The notes below the pieces were generated by a model. That model had not been told where the DNA came from, searched no databases, and was given only the letters and a program-made list of their open reading frames with translations. A program made the position numbers and the translations under genes. Positions 46,211 through 55,231 of a stretch of DNA of 64,000 nt are shown here, piece after piece; position 1 is the first letter of the stretch, and every line of letters begins with the position of its first letter. Location: contig DATAEE010000190.1 in assembly GCA_036258175.1 (NCBI GenBank), positions 1-64,000 on the forward strand, written 5' to 3'. This DNA comes from DATAEE01 sp036258175 (lineage in GTDB: Bacteria; Acidobacteriota; Vicinamibacteria; Vicinamibacterales; 2-12-FULL-66-21).

Positions 46211-47331
46211 GCGCGCGCATTCCCTTCCTCCAGCTCAAGCCCGGTGAGGACGCATCCGCGGTGCGAGAGGCGATCGATCGCGTGGTTGCGCGGGGGTGGT
46301 TCATCCTGGGCCCCGAGCTCGAAGCGTTCGAGACTGAGTTCGCCGCTGCCAGCGGAATGACCGATGCCGCCGGTGTCGGCACCGGCACGGACGCGATCGC
46401 CCTGGCCCTGCGCGCCGCGGGCGTCGGGCCCGGTGACGAGGTCATCACCTCCCCTCTTTCGGCCACCTATTCGGCGCTGGCGATCGTCATGGCAGGTGCG
46501 CGTCCGGTCTTCGCCGACATCGATCCTTCGCGCATGACACTCGATCCCGCGGCGACCGCTGCCGCGGTCACCTCACGAACGACAGCGATCGTGCCTGTTC
46601 ACCTGTACGGCCAGGCGGCGGACATGCCGGCGCTCGCGGCCGTCGCCGGCCGGCACAACCTCGCGATTGTCGAGGACTGCTGCCAGGCGCACCTCGCGAC
46701 GTGCGGCGGCCGGCCCGTGGGCTCGTTCGGCGCCGCCGGGGCCTTCAGCTTCTATCCGACGAAGAACCTCGGCGCGCTGGGCGACGGCGGAATGGTAGTG
46801 ACGAACGATCCAACGCTGGCGTCGCGAGTTCGACGGCTGCGGAATGGAGGGCAGGTCGATCGCTATCACCATCAGGAGCCGGGAGTGAATTCGCGGCTCG
46901 ACGAAATACAGGCGGCCATTCTCCGCGCGAGGCTGCCCTTCCTCCGCGCGTGGACCGATCGCCGGCGGGCGCTCGCGGAGCGGTATCGCTCGGCGCTCTC
47001 GAACACAACGCGCGTCTCTGTTCCGCCCGAGCACGACCGAGGGCATGTGTATCATCTGTTCGTCGTGAGGTGCCCTTCCGCCGAGGCCCGGCTGGAGCCG
47101 GGCGCCACGGGTACGCGGGATTACCTGCAGGCACATCTCGCATCCGCGGGCGTCGAGACGCTCGTGCACTATCCCGTGGCGATTCCAAAACAGCCTGCAC
47201 TGGCCGAGTGGGCGCCAGCCTCGTGCCCGCACGCGGAGCGGGCCGCTAGCGAAATGCTGTCGCTGCCGTTGCATCCTTCAATCCTCGATCGTGACGTCGA
47301 CGAGATCGCCAGGCTGGTATGCGCGTTCTGA
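46207..47331 (+). CDS. DegT/DnrJ/EryC1-family sugar aminotransferase
   Basis: 374 residues, PLP-dependent fold I enzyme that aminates a keto-nucleotide sugar. Motifs: IPFLQLKPGEDASAVREAI, WFILGPELEAFE, GTGTDAIALALRA, EDCCQAHLA and SFYPTKNLGALGDGGMV with the PLP lysine at Lys186. VNSRLDEIQAAILRA and HVYHLFVVRCP are typical. The ATG overlaps the epimerase stop (ATGA) and its 3' end overlaps the next gene by 13 bp. Confidence 0.94.
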   Translation: MSARIPFLQLKPGEDASAVREAIDRVVARGWFILGPELEAFETEFAAASGMTDAAGVGTGTDAIALALRAAGVGPGDEVITSPLSATYSALAIVMAGARPVFADIDPSRMTLDPAATAAAVTSRTTAIVPVHLYGQAADMPALAAVAGRHNLAIVEDCCQAHLATCGGRPVGSFGAAGAFSFYPTKNLGALGDGGMVVTNDPTLASRVRRLRNGGQVDRYHHQEPGVNSRLDEIQAAILRARLPFLRAWTDRRRALAERYRSALSNTTRVSVPPEHDRGHVYHLFVVRCPSAEARLEPGATGTRDYLQAHLASAGVETLVHYPVAIPKQPALAEWAPASCPHAERAASEMLSLPLHPSILDRDVDEIARLVCAF

Positions 47332-48281
47332 TCACGGGAGGAGCCGGCTTCGTCGGCTCGCACCTCGCCGAGGCGCTGCTCGCGGCTGGCCATGAAGTCT
47401 TCGTGCTCGACAACCTGTCGACTGGCTCGATGGACAACATCGTGCACTTGAAGGGCGAACCGAGGTTCCACTACACGATCGACAGCGTCTCGAACGAGCC
47501 ACTCCTGGCGGAACACATCGACCAGTGCGACACCGTCGTTCATCTCGCCGCCGCCGTTGGGGTCAAGCTGATCGTCGAGGCGCCGGTACACACGATTGAG
47601 ACCAACGTGCACGGTACCGAGGTGGTGCTCAAGCACGCGAACAAAAAAAAGAAGCTCGTGGTGATTGCATCGACGTCGGAGGTCTACGGCAAGAACACCG
47701 CCGTCCCCTTCCGCGAGGATGCGGATCTCGTGCTCGGACCGACTGCCAAGCATCGCTGGGCATACGCCTGCAGCAAGGCGATCGACGAGTTCCTCGCGCT
47801 CGCTTACTGGAAAGAGAAGAAGCTGCCCGTCGTCATCGTTCGGCTGTTCAACACGGTGGGGCCGCGGCAGACCGGCCGCTACGGCATGGTGATTCCCACG
47901 TTCGTTCAGCAAGCGCTGGCCGGCCGGCCTATTACTGTCTTCGGAGATGGATCTCAATCTCGCAGCTTTACCCATGTGGCTGACGTGGTCGCGGCGCTCG
48001 TCGCGTTGATGCAGGAGCCTCGCGCGGTGGGCGACGTCTTCAATATTGGTAACGGCGCGGAGATCACGATCCTCGAACTGGCCGAGAGAATCAAACACCT
48101 CACCGGGAGCACCTCGAACATCGTCACGATCCCGTACGACGAGGCGTACGAGCAGGGATTCGAGGACATGCCGCGGCGGGTTCCCGACCTATCGAAGCTC
48201 ACTCAGCTCATCGGTTATCAGCCGCGCGTTCAGCTCGACGAGATTCTACGGTCCGTCATCGACCACTTCAGAGCTCGCTGA
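47319..48281 (+). CDS. NAD-dependent epimerase/dehydratase (GDP-mannose dehydratase / UDP-sugar type)
   Basis: 320 residues. VLITGGAGFVGSHLAEALL binds NAD; catalytic residues are in VIASTSEVYGKN (Ser/Thr) and YACSKAID (Tyr and Lys). LFNTVGPRQTGRYGMVIPTF, FGDGSQSRSFTHVADVV and NIGNGAEITILELAERI match UDP-glucuronate decarboxylase/UDP-glucose epimerase relatives. Unlike its neighbour at 45194 it keeps the full catalytic set. Probably supplies an activated sugar for the locus. Confidence 0.92.
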   Translation: MRVLITGGAGFVGSHLAEALLAAGHEVFVLDNLSTGSMDNIVHLKGEPRFHYTIDSVSNEPLLAEHIDQCDTVVHLAAAVGVKLIVEAPVHTIETNVHGTEVVLKHANKKKKLVVIASTSEVYGKNTAVPFREDADLVLGPTAKHRWAYACSKAIDEFLALAYWKEKKLPVVIVRLFNTVGPRQTGRYGMVIPTFVQQALAGRPITVFGDGSQSRSFTHVADVVAALVALMQEPRAVGDVFNIGNGAEITILELAERIKHLTGSTSNIVTIPYDEAYEQGFEDMPRRVPDLSKLTQLIGYQPRVQLDEILRSVIDHFRAR

Positions 48282-48323
48282 ATGGGCGAGCTGTCAACCC
48301 GGGGTCAGGCAGGCCAGCGGGGT

Positions 48324-48329
48324 TATAAT
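48324..48329 (+). promoter_or_regulatory. Possible -10 box before the STN-domain gene
   Basis: Exact TATAAT 25 bp before the ATG at 48355, in the only gap (73 bp) inside the glycan locus. No recognisable -35 element. Confidence 0.35.
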
Positions 48330-48354
48330 AGTTGTCTAAACTGAAGGCTTCGAT

Positions 48355-49068
48355 ATGAGCAGACTGCGCTGCGTTCTCTGCGCGATGACGACGGCTACTC
48401 TCCTTTTCGCGAGCGCTGCCATCGCCGGCGCGGGAGAGCTCCAGCTCACGATCGCGAATGGACGGGTCACGCTCGTGGCCGACAGCGTTCCGCTCAGAAC
48501 GATCCTGTCCGAATGGGCGCGTATCGGTCAGACCAGGATTGTCAACGGCGAGAAGCTCACCGGAGCTCCGCTCACGTTGAGGCTGATCGACGTGCCCGAA
48601 GTACAGGCGCTCGACATCGTGCTGCGATCGGCCAGCGGCTACCTGGCCGCTCCACGTCCCGCCGGAATGGCCGGCGCGTCGCAGTACGATCGCGTTGTCA
48701 TCCTGGCGTCCAGCCGTCCGACTGGCGGACCTGCGCCGGCGCCCAATTTTCAGAACAACCCGAGATTCCAGGCGCCGCCCCCCATGATCCAGCCGGTCGA
48801 GGGCGAGGACGGCGACGAAGAAGTGGACGACGATCAGGCGCCGACCCGCGTACTTCCGCCGGGATTCCAGGCGCAACCGGGGATGCCCGTTCAAGTGCCG
48901 GCGCCTGGCAACTTGACGCCGCAACAGCAGCTGCAGATGCAACAGCAGATGCAGCAAATGCAGCCACAGCCGGGACAGGTGTTCGCGCCGGTGACGGCGC
49001 CGCGGCCCGGTCCGGTGCCTGTCCCGCAGCAGCCGCCTCAGGATCCGAATAAACCTATTCCGCGTTAG
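48355..49068 (+). CDS. Secreted stand-alone STN/secretin-like domain protein with Pro/Gln-rich tail
   Basis: 237 residues. Signal peptide (about 1-26, ending AAIAGAGE). Residues about 28-120 look like an STN (secretin and TonB N-terminal short) domain: LTIANGRVTLVADSVPLRTIL, INGEKL-like VNGEKLTGAPLTLRL and ALDIVLRSASGYLA. The tail is acidic (GEDGDEEVDDDQ), then very rich in Pro, Gln and Met. No secretin barrel or TonB receptor follows. It may dock to an export machine for the glycan; this is speculation from context. The last base of its stop is the first base of the next GTG. Confidence 0.75.
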   Translation: MSRLRCVLCAMTTATLLFASAAIAGAGELQLTIANGRVTLVADSVPLRTILSEWARIGQTRIVNGEKLTGAPLTLRLIDVPEVQALDIVLRSASGYLAAPRPAGMAGASQYDRVVILASSRPTGGPAPAPNFQNNPRFQAPPPMIQPVEGEDGDEEVDDDQAPTRVLPPGFQAQPGMPVQVPAPGNLTPQQQLQMQQQMQQMQPQPGQVFAPVTAPRPGPVPVPQQPPQDPNKPIPR

Positions 49069-50111
49069 TGGCGCAGATCGATCGGTTCCGGCCTGACGAC
49101 CGCCGGGCGGTCGACGCGCTGTACCGACGGGTGTTCGGCCATGACGCCGCCGACGCGAGCCGGCTCCGCTGGGACTGGCAGTACGCTCGCAACCCTCACA
49201 ACGCGTCCGATGGCCCGCTGATTTGGTTGGCCCGCGAAGGGACCGCCGTGATAGGTCAGTGCGCCGCGATGCCGGTCCGCCTGACAGTCGGCGGCCGTGA
49301 GACCGACGCCGCCTGGGCGACCGACGTCATGGTCGCGCCGGAACGCCAGCGACAGGGGCTCGGCGAAACGCTCTTCCGCACATGGGACCGTTCGGTCGGC
49401 GCCGCACTTGGTCTCGGACCATCCGAGTCCTCGCTGCAGCTCTTCCACAAACTGCGGTGGCCGGACATCGGCGTCCTGCCCTGCTTCGTCAAACCGCTGA
49501 CGCGCCGGGCGCTGCGCCGCCCGACGTGGCCGACTGCCGCGAACCGCATCGTCTCGGCCCTCGCCTCGCCGTTGGTTCATGTCGTCGCCCGGTCGCGGCC
49601 ACTCAGAGCCGAAGCGCGTCTCATGCAGCGGTTCGACGATCGCGTCACCGGTCTCTGGGAACGGATCGCACCGAAGCTCTCCTTCGCCGTCAGGCGCGAC
49701 GCGCGGTACCTCAACTGGAAATTCGTCTCACCCCCGCATGTGCGCTATGCGATCGTCGCGATCGAGCGGGAGGGGCGGCTGGACGGCTACGCGGTGTATC
49801 GCCACCTGCAGGAGCCGCGCGGCCGCGTCACGCTGCTCGTCGATGCGCTGGCCGACCCCGATGATGACGGGGCGATCAAGACCTTGCTGCGGTGGATCGA
49901 TCGCGAGGCGCGTGCGGCCGATTCGGACAAGATCCGGGCGTTTGCGCTCCATGCGTCGTTCCGCCGGCTGCTGCGCCGCTCCGGCTTTTTTCAGGTACGA
50001 TCGACGGTGCGGCTCGTCGCGAAGATCAACGCGTTCGACCCGCCGCCGGACTTCTACCGGGACCTCGACGGCTGGCACGTCACGATTGGAGACTCGGACC
50101 TTGACCGCTAA
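49068..50111 (+). CDS. GNAT-family N-acetyltransferase-like protein
   Basis: 347 residues from a GTG overlapping the previous stop. The N-terminal GNAT core has an acetyl-CoA loop (ATDVMVAPERQRQGLGETLF) and IGQCAAMPVRLTV; the C-terminal half (YLNWKFVSPPHVRYAIVA and onward) resembles a second, degenerate GNAT-like fold as in FemX/MprF-like acyltransferases. In this locus it may acylate an amino sugar made by the aminotransferase, but the substrate is not shown by sequence. Confidence 0.82.
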   Translation: MAQIDRFRPDDRRAVDALYRRVFGHDAADASRLRWDWQYARNPHNASDGPLIWLAREGTAVIGQCAAMPVRLTVGGRETDAAWATDVMVAPERQRQGLGETLFRTWDRSVGAALGLGPSESSLQLFHKLRWPDIGVLPCFVKPLTRRALRRPTWPTAANRIVSALASPLVHVVARSRPLRAEARLMQRFDDRVTGLWERIAPKLSFAVRRDARYLNWKFVSPPHVRYAIVAIEREGRLDGYAVYRHLQEPRGRVTLLVDALADPDDDGAIKTLLRWIDREARAADSDKIRAFALHASFRRLLRRSGFFQVRSTVRLVAKINAFDPPPDFYRDLDGWHVTIGDSDLDR

Positions 50112-50565
50112 TCCACCGCTCGCCGACCGAATCACGAAAGACATTGCCGACGCGATGCGTGCGAAAGATCAGGTCCGGCTCGCCCCGCTGCGCATGCTGA
50201 AGGCGGCGCTCATGAATCGGGAGGTCGAAAAGGGCCGCCCGCTCGATGGGGCCGAATCGCTCCAGGTCGTCTCGTCGCTGATCAAACAGCGGCGCGATTC
50301 GATCGAGCAGTTTCAGAAGGGCGGGCGTCAGGATCTCGCCGACAAAGAGCTGCGCGAGATCGCGCTGCTCGAGACCTACCTCCCGCCGCCCCTCGATGCC
50401 GCCGCGATCGAGCGCGCGGTCGATGAGGCGATTGCGGAGACCGGCGCCGCGTCGGCGAAGGACCTCGGCCGGGTAATGAAGGCGGTGATGCCGAAGCTCG
50501 CGGGGGCGACGGTCGACGGCCGTGCGGTAAATGAAATCGTGCGACGAAAACTGGAACGCGGATAA
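50101..50565 (+). CDS. yqeY: GatB/YqeY domain protein
   Basis: 154 residues from a TTG at 50101 (GGAG about 11 bp upstream), overlapping the previous gene by 11 bp; the frame is open much further upstream but only as shadow. ADRITKDIADAMRAKDQVRLAPLRMLKAA, KQRRDSIEQFQKGGRQDLADKE and DLGRVMKAVMPKLAG are standard YqeY motifs, related to the tRNA-binding tail of GatB. Function not established; it often sits next to rpsU or dnaG, which is not the case here. Confidence 0.9.
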   Translation: MTANPPLADRITKDIADAMRAKDQVRLAPLRMLKAALMNREVEKGRPLDGAESLQVVSSLIKQRRDSIEQFQKGGRQDLADKELREIALLETYLPPPLDAAAIERAVDEAIAETGAASAKDLGRVMKAVMPKLAGATVDGRAVNEIVRRKLERG

Positions 50566-50685
50566 GGCCGGGCTGTGACGGACCGCGTGACGAGAAAGTT
50601 ACGCGAAGGTAGCAAACTTTTTGGCGGGTCTGCCGTCTAATCAGGTTGAAAGGCACGAAAGAGCCTCTCATCCATCCTCCAGGCG

Positions 50686-50730
50686 AGGCCCTTGCCGGCG
50701 CGCGCAACGCCGTCAAGGGCCTTCGTCTTT
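50686..50730 (+). terminator. Intrinsic-terminator-like hairpin after the glycan operon
   Basis: Fifteen-bp arms AGGCCCTTGCCGGCG (50686-50700) and CGCCGTCAAGGGCCT (50708-50722) pair with one mismatch around a 7-nt loop, followed by TCGTCTTT. The T tract is short, so efficiency is uncertain. Confidence 0.6.
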
Positions 50731-50761
50731 AACCCAGATTCACGCAGCTAAACGCAGATTC
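50731..50761. repeat. 10-bp-period CGCAGAT repeat, three units
   Basis: Three consecutive 10-mers of the form (N)ACGCAGATT, the middle one degenerate (CACGCAGCTA). The same unit recurs at 55631-55686. Confidence 0.6.
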
Positions 50762-50908
50762 ATTCCGCGCCGGTATCCGATCGTGTGCAGCCGATATGTG
50801 TAGATAACGTATTGATGACGCACGTCGCGTGCACTCGCCGCCCACAGTGACGCGATCGGACGGTGTTCACGAGCGGACGCTGTCCGCTGTGGTACGCTCG
50901 ATCCTCCT

Positions 50909-52510
50909 TTGACGACTCGTCTCGCCCGTTCCGCCGGCCTCATCGGCATCGCCACCATTGCGAGCCGGATCCTCGGCCTCGTCCGCGATCGCGTGCTCGC
51001 ACATTTTTTCGGCGCCGGCGACGCGATGGACGCGTACAACGTCGCCGCCCGCATTCCAAACCTCGTGCGCGACCTTTTCGCCGAGGGCGCGATGAGCGCC
51101 GCGTTCGTGCCCACGTTCACGCGCGAGTTGACAGCGCGCGGGAAAGAGCACGCCTTCAGGCTCGGTAGCCAGACGCTCAACGCGCTTCTCATTGTCACCG
51201 GCATCATCGTCGTGCTCGGGATTGTGTTTGCCTGGCCGCTCTCGACGTTCTACGCAGGCAGCTTCGAAGAAGTGCCGGGGAAGCTCGCCCTGACCGCATC
51301 GCTCACCCGGATCATGTTTCCGTTCCTCACCCTCGTGGCTGTCGCCGTCGCGATGATGGGGATGCTGAACGCGCTGGGCCGGTTCTTCCTGCCTGCGCTG
51401 TCGCCGGCGATGTTCAACGTCGCGATCATCTTCAGCGCGCTTGTGATCTCGCCGCTGGCGGCGCGGTTCGGAATACCGCCGATTTACGGCGTCGCCATCG
51501 GGATGCTGCTGGGCGGCGTCGGGCAGATCGCGCTGCAATGGCCGGTGCTTCGTGCAGAAGGGTTTCGTCACCGGTGGCGGCTGGATCTGCGCGACCCCGC
51601 GCTTCGTGAAGTTCTTGTGCTGATGGGACCGGGAACGATCGGGATTGCGGCGACGCAGATCAATCTCCTGGTGAACACCATGCTCGCGACCGGGCAGGGA
51701 ACTGGCGCGGTGTCGTGGCTGAACTACGCGTTCAGGCTGATGTACCTTCCGATCGGACTCTTCGGCGTGTCGATCGCGACCGCAGCGCTGCCCGACATGT
51801 CGCGCCATGCCGCAACCAAGTCGGTCGACGATTTCCGCCAGACGATCTCCTTCGGGCTTCGCATGATGCTGATGCTGAACGTCCCCGCGTGCGTCGGGCT
51901 CATCGTGCTCGCGACCCCGATCGTCGGGCTGATATTGGAGAGCGGCGCGTTCACCCAGACCGATACGATCGCGACTGCCGGGGCGCTCGTCTACTACGCG
52001 CCGGGGCTTCTCGGCTATTCGGCGGTGAAGATCGCCACGCCCGCTTTCTACGCGCTGCGCGATGCGAGGACGCCGGTGCTCGTCAGCGTGCTGGCGATCG
52101 TCAGCAATCTGGTTCTCAACGTTTCGCTCGTACAAATGCTCGGCTACCTGGGGCTCGCGCTCGGCACCGCGCTCGCGGCGCTGGTCAATGCCGGCGTGCT
52201 TCTCGCGCTGCTCAGCCGCCGGCTCGGGGGCCTCGATGAGCGCCGGCTGGCGACGGCCTTTGCCAAGATCACCCTCGCGTCGACGGTAATGGGACTGGCA
52301 GCGTGGGGCGTCGAGTACGCGCTCTGGACGATCGTTCCCGGGACGCGCTGGGTGCCGCGCGGAATCCGCGTCGTTTCGGCGATCGTCATGGCAATCGTCG
52401 TTCTCGCCGGAGCCGCGCGAATCCTGAGAATTTACGAATTCGAGGAAGCATTCCGCAGAGGCCTCCAGCGTTTGACGCGTCCCCGCGCTGCGACCGGTCG
52501 TACGGCTTGA
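50909..52510 (+). CDS. murJ: Lipid II flippase MurJ
   Basis: 533 residues, about 14 membrane helices, MATE/MOP superfamily. The TTG at 50909 gives the conserved start RSAGLIGIATIASRILGLVRD, followed by FGAGDAMDAYNVAARIPNLVRDLFAEGAMSAAFVPTF, both MurJ hallmarks with the essential arginines. It moves lipid II across the membrane, complementing the dcw cluster genes. Its stop overlaps the TTG start of the transporter downstream (TTGA). Confidence 0.94.
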   Translation: MTTRLARSAGLIGIATIASRILGLVRDRVLAHFFGAGDAMDAYNVAARIPNLVRDLFAEGAMSAAFVPTFTRELTARGKEHAFRLGSQTLNALLIVTGIIVVLGIVFAWPLSTFYAGSFEEVPGKLALTASLTRIMFPFLTLVAVAVAMMGMLNALGRFFLPALSPAMFNVAIIFSALVISPLAARFGIPPIYGVAIGMLLGGVGQIALQWPVLRAEGFRHRWRLDLRDPALREVLVLMGPGTIGIAATQINLLVNTMLATGQGTGAVSWLNYAFRLMYLPIGLFGVSIATAALPDMSRHAATKSVDDFRQTISFGLRMMLMLNVPACVGLIVLATPIVGLILESGAFTQTDTIATAGALVYYAPGLLGYSAVKIATPAFYALRDARTPVLVSVLAIVSNLVLNVSLVQMLGYLGLALGTALAALVNAGVLLALLSRRLGGLDERRLATAFAKITLASTVMGLAAWGVEYALWTIVPGTRWVPRGIRVVSAIVMAIVVLAGAARILRIYEFEEAFRRGLQRLTRPRAATGRTA

Positions 52511-53703
52511 TCTCCAGACGCGCGCTCCATCCGACCGTCCTCCTACTCGCCGCGACGCACTTCATGGTCGACGGCTACGGAAACATCTACGCGCCGTTGC
52601 TGCCGCTGCTCATCCTGCGCCACTCGATGGATCTGCGGACCGCCGGCACGTTAGCCATGCTCTTCCAGATTGCGGCGTCGGTCTGCCAGCTTGCATTCGG
52701 CCACGTCGCCGATCGCTGGCGGCCCCGCGTACTACTCAGAGCAGGTCCCATCATCGCTGTCACGCTGTTGAGCCTGATCGGCCTTGCCGGCTCCGTATCA
52801 ACACTCGCCGCGATCCTCGTGCTGGGCGGGTTTGGATGCGCGATGTTTCATCCGCCGGGAGCCGCACTGACTCACCGCCTCGGCGGCGACAGGCCCGGCC
52901 TCGCGATGTCGGTCTACATCACGGGCGGGTCGCTCGGATTTGCGATGGGCCCGTTGTTTTTCGCCCCGTTCGTCGAACGACACGGGCTCCACTGGACACC
53001 GCTGGTCGCCGCGCCCGGTCTGCTGCTCGCAATCATCACGGCGAGCCGCATTCCGCCCATCGATACCGCCGAGCACGGGACGGGCGGCGGATTCCGCACG
53101 CTCCGGCCGTATTTCAAGCCGCTGGCCTGCCTCTACTCGATCGTCGTCCTAAGGACGCTGACGTCACTGGCGTTCGCGACGTTCGTACCGGTCATGCTGA
53201 CGCGCCGCGGCTTGAGCGTAAGCGCCGCTGGCGCGCAGGTGGCGCTGTATCTTTTCGCCAGTGGCCTGGGGGGATTTCTCGGCGGCCCGTTGGCCGATCG
53301 GTGGGGGGCGAAGCGCGTGATCATGATCTCGCTCGTCGCGGCGTCGCCGTTTCTCGCCATAGCTCCCCTGCTCGATGGCTGGGCGTTTGCAGTCATGCTG
53401 GCGATTGGCGGTTTCTTTTTGCAGTCGACGCTTCCGGTGAACGTCACTTTCGGCCAGGCGCTCGCGCCGGTCAGCGCGGCGACGGTTTCCTCCTTGATGA
53501 TGGGCTTCGCGTGGGGCAGCGGCGGATTGAGCGTGCCGATCGTTGGTCTCGCCGCCGATCGGTTCGGGATCGAGCCGACGCTGATTGCGCTATCTCTGGG
53601 CCCGATCGCGGCGATGCTCTGCGCGCTGCCGCTGCCGGCCCGACCGATCGGGCACACGCCGCCTCAACCTGCGGCCGTCGCGATGTCGGAGCCGGCGGAA
53701 TAG
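52507..53703 (+). CDS. MFS transporter, fosmidomycin-resistance (Fsr) type
   Basis: 398 residues from TTG 52507, coupled to murJ. About twelve helices. AATHFMVDGYGNIYAPLLPLLI and GCAMFHPPGAALTHRLGG match the Fsr subfamily (HFxxDxxxxxxxPLLP and FHP motifs), and GGPLADRWGAKRVI is the MFS loop 8-9 motif. Probably an inner-membrane efflux protein; substrate unknown. Confidence 0.9.
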   Translation: MISRRALHPTVLLLAATHFMVDGYGNIYAPLLPLLILRHSMDLRTAGTLAMLFQIAASVCQLAFGHVADRWRPRVLLRAGPIIAVTLLSLIGLAGSVSTLAAILVLGGFGCAMFHPPGAALTHRLGGDRPGLAMSVYITGGSLGFAMGPLFFAPFVERHGLHWTPLVAAPGLLLAIITASRIPPIDTAEHGTGGGFRTLRPYFKPLACLYSIVVLRTLTSLAFATFVPVMLTRRGLSVSAAGAQVALYLFASGLGGFLGGPLADRWGAKRVIMISLVAASPFLAIAPLLDGWAFAVMLAIGGFFLQSTLPVNVTFGQALAPVSAATVSSLMMGFAWGSGGLSVPIVGLAADRFGIEPTLIALSLGPIAAMLCALPLPARPIGHTPPQPAAVAMSEPAE

Positions 53704-53712
53704 AATGGTCTG

Positions 53713-54444
53713 ATGCCGCGCTATCCCGGCTACAGCGGTGTGACGTACTCGTTTGGTCCCGGCGGCATGAGCCCGGCCGTCCGGGCGATCATCTGGTCGA
53801 ACATCGCGGCGTTCGTCGTCACGTGGTTCGCCCCGTCGATACTCCAGTACCTCTGGCTGTCTCCAGCGGATGTGTACGAGCGCGGCTGGCTCTGGCAGCC
53901 GGTGACGTACATGTTCATGCACGCCGGCGTCTTCCACATCCTTTTTAATCTGCTGGGCATCTGGATGTTCGGCGTCGAGCTCGAGCGAATGTGGGGAACG
54001 CCCTACTTCGTAAAGCTCTACGCGGTCTCGGGCCTGGGTGCAGCGGCGACAATGCTCCTGCTGGGCTTGCTGAACCAGCAGATGTACAACGCGTCGACTG
54101 TCGGCGCGTCCGGCGCATTTTACGGTCTGCTGCTCGCCTACGGGCTGGTCTACCCGCACCGGCCGATTCTGATGTTCTTCCTCTTTCCGGTTCCGGCGCG
54201 CTATGCGGTGATGATTTTCGGCGCCATCGCGTTTCTGTTCACGACCGAGGCGTCCACGAGTCGTACGGCGCACGGCGCGCATCTCGGCGGTCTCGTGGCG
54301 GCGTACCTCTTCCTCAAAGCCGGCCGCGGCGGTTTCACCTCGGAGATCAAGTACCGTTACGTCAAGTGGAAGATGAACCGGCTGCGGAAGAAGTTCGACG
54401 TCTACTCGGGCGGCCGCGGCCCGTGGGACAAACGAATCCACTAA
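53713..54444 (+). CDS. Rhomboid intramembrane serine protease
   Basis: 243 residues, six helices. MHAGVFHILFNLLGIWMFG carries the HxxxxHxxxN motif in the second helix, GASGAFYG the catalytic Ser133, and AHGAHLGGLVAAYL the catalytic histidine (about 190). A basic C-terminal tail follows. Cleaves membrane-protein substrates that are unknown here. Its stop lies 4 bp from that of the convergent SDR gene. Confidence 0.93.
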   Translation: MPRYPGYSGVTYSFGPGGMSPAVRAIIWSNIAAFVVTWFAPSILQYLWLSPADVYERGWLWQPVTYMFMHAGVFHILFNLLGIWMFGVELERMWGTPYFVKLYAVSGLGAAATMLLLGLLNQQMYNASTVGASGAFYGLLLAYGLVYPHRPILMFFLFPVPARYAVMIFGAIAFLFTTEASTSRTAHGAHLGGLVAAYLFLKAGRGGFTSEIKYRYVKWKMNRLRKKFDVYSGGRGPWDKRIH

Positions 54445-54448
54445 AGCG

Positions 54449-55231
54449 CTACAAAAGTCCCTTCACATATCCTCCGTCAACGACGAGCGTCTGTCCCGTA
54501 ATGTAGCTGGCGCGTTCCGAGGCGAGAAACGCGATCGCCTCGCCGAGCTCGCGCGGCTGGCCCATCCGGCCCATCGGCACGGCAGCGAGCGTGCGCCGAT
54601 CGACATCTGCGGTCGTGATCCCCTCGCGCTTCGCCGTGGCGTTCGCGAGCTCGACGACGCGGTCGGTTCGCGTGTAACCCGGCGCGACGCAGTTCACGGT
54701 AATCCGTTCCGGCCCGAGCTCCGCCGCGAGCGTCTTCGCGAAACCCGTCACTCCTGCGCGGATCGCGTTCGACAGCATCAGTCCGGGCACGGGCTGCTTC
54801 ACCGCAATCGACGTCACGCAGATGATCCGGCCGCCGCCGCGCGCGCGGAGGTGCGGCAGCGCACTCCGCGTCAGCCGCACGACGCTCATGAGCAGCAGAT
54901 CGACAGCCTCGCGCCAGTCGTCGTCTGTCAGCCCGTCAAAGACCGCCGAGCGGGGGCCGCCGGAATTCGTGACGAGGATGTCGAGGCCGCCGAAATGCGA
55001 CGCCGCCGATTCGACGAACCGCTCGACGTCGGCCTGGCGCGACACGTCGGCGGCGAGTGGCAGGATCTCGGCGCCCGTCTCGGTGGCAATCTCGCGGGCC
55101 GCGGCGTCGAGCGCCGTCCGATCTCTTCCACAGATCGCGACGCGACAACCGTCGCGTCCGAGGGCCGCAGCGGCTGCGCGCCCGATGCCGCGGCTCCCGG
55201 CTGCGACGAGCGCGAACCGATTGCCGCTCAT
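54449..55231 (-). CDS. SDR-family oxidoreductase lacking the YxxxK motif
   Basis: 260 residues from the ATG at 55231, which overlaps the cupin stop (ATGA). ALVAAGSRGIGRAAAAAL binds the cofactor, and VTNSGGP is the central motif. In the catalytic region SIAVKQPVPGLMLSNAIRAG reads SNAIR where classical enzymes have YxxxK, so Tyr is Ser and Lys is Arg. The rest (ELGPERITVNCVAPGYTRTDR, FLASERASYITGQTLVVDGG) is standard for FabG-like proteins. This divergent subfamily is known; activity is uncertain. Confidence 0.9.
   Translation of the reverse strand: MSGNRFALVAAGSRGIGRAAAAALGRDGCRVAICGRDRTALDAAAREIATETGAEILPLAADVSRQADVERFVESAASHFGGLDILVTNSGGPRSAVFDGLTDDDWREAVDLLLMSVVRLTRSALPHLRARGGGRIICVTSIAVKQPVPGLMLSNAIRAGVTGFAKTLAAELGPERITVNCVAPGYTRTDRVVELANATAKREGITTADVDRRTLAAVPMGRMGQPRELGEAIAFLASERASYITGQTLVVDGGYVKGLL

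Larger units (their letters stand above)
50566..50908. other. Gene-free 343-bp spacer between yqeY and murJ
   Basis: No supported ORF. It holds a long imperfect hairpin that should terminate the glycan operon, then a short 10-bp-period repeat, then AT-richer sequence containing TATGTGTAGATAACG-like DNA that may include the murJ promoter, although no clear -35/-10 pair could be assigned. Confidence 0.6.
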
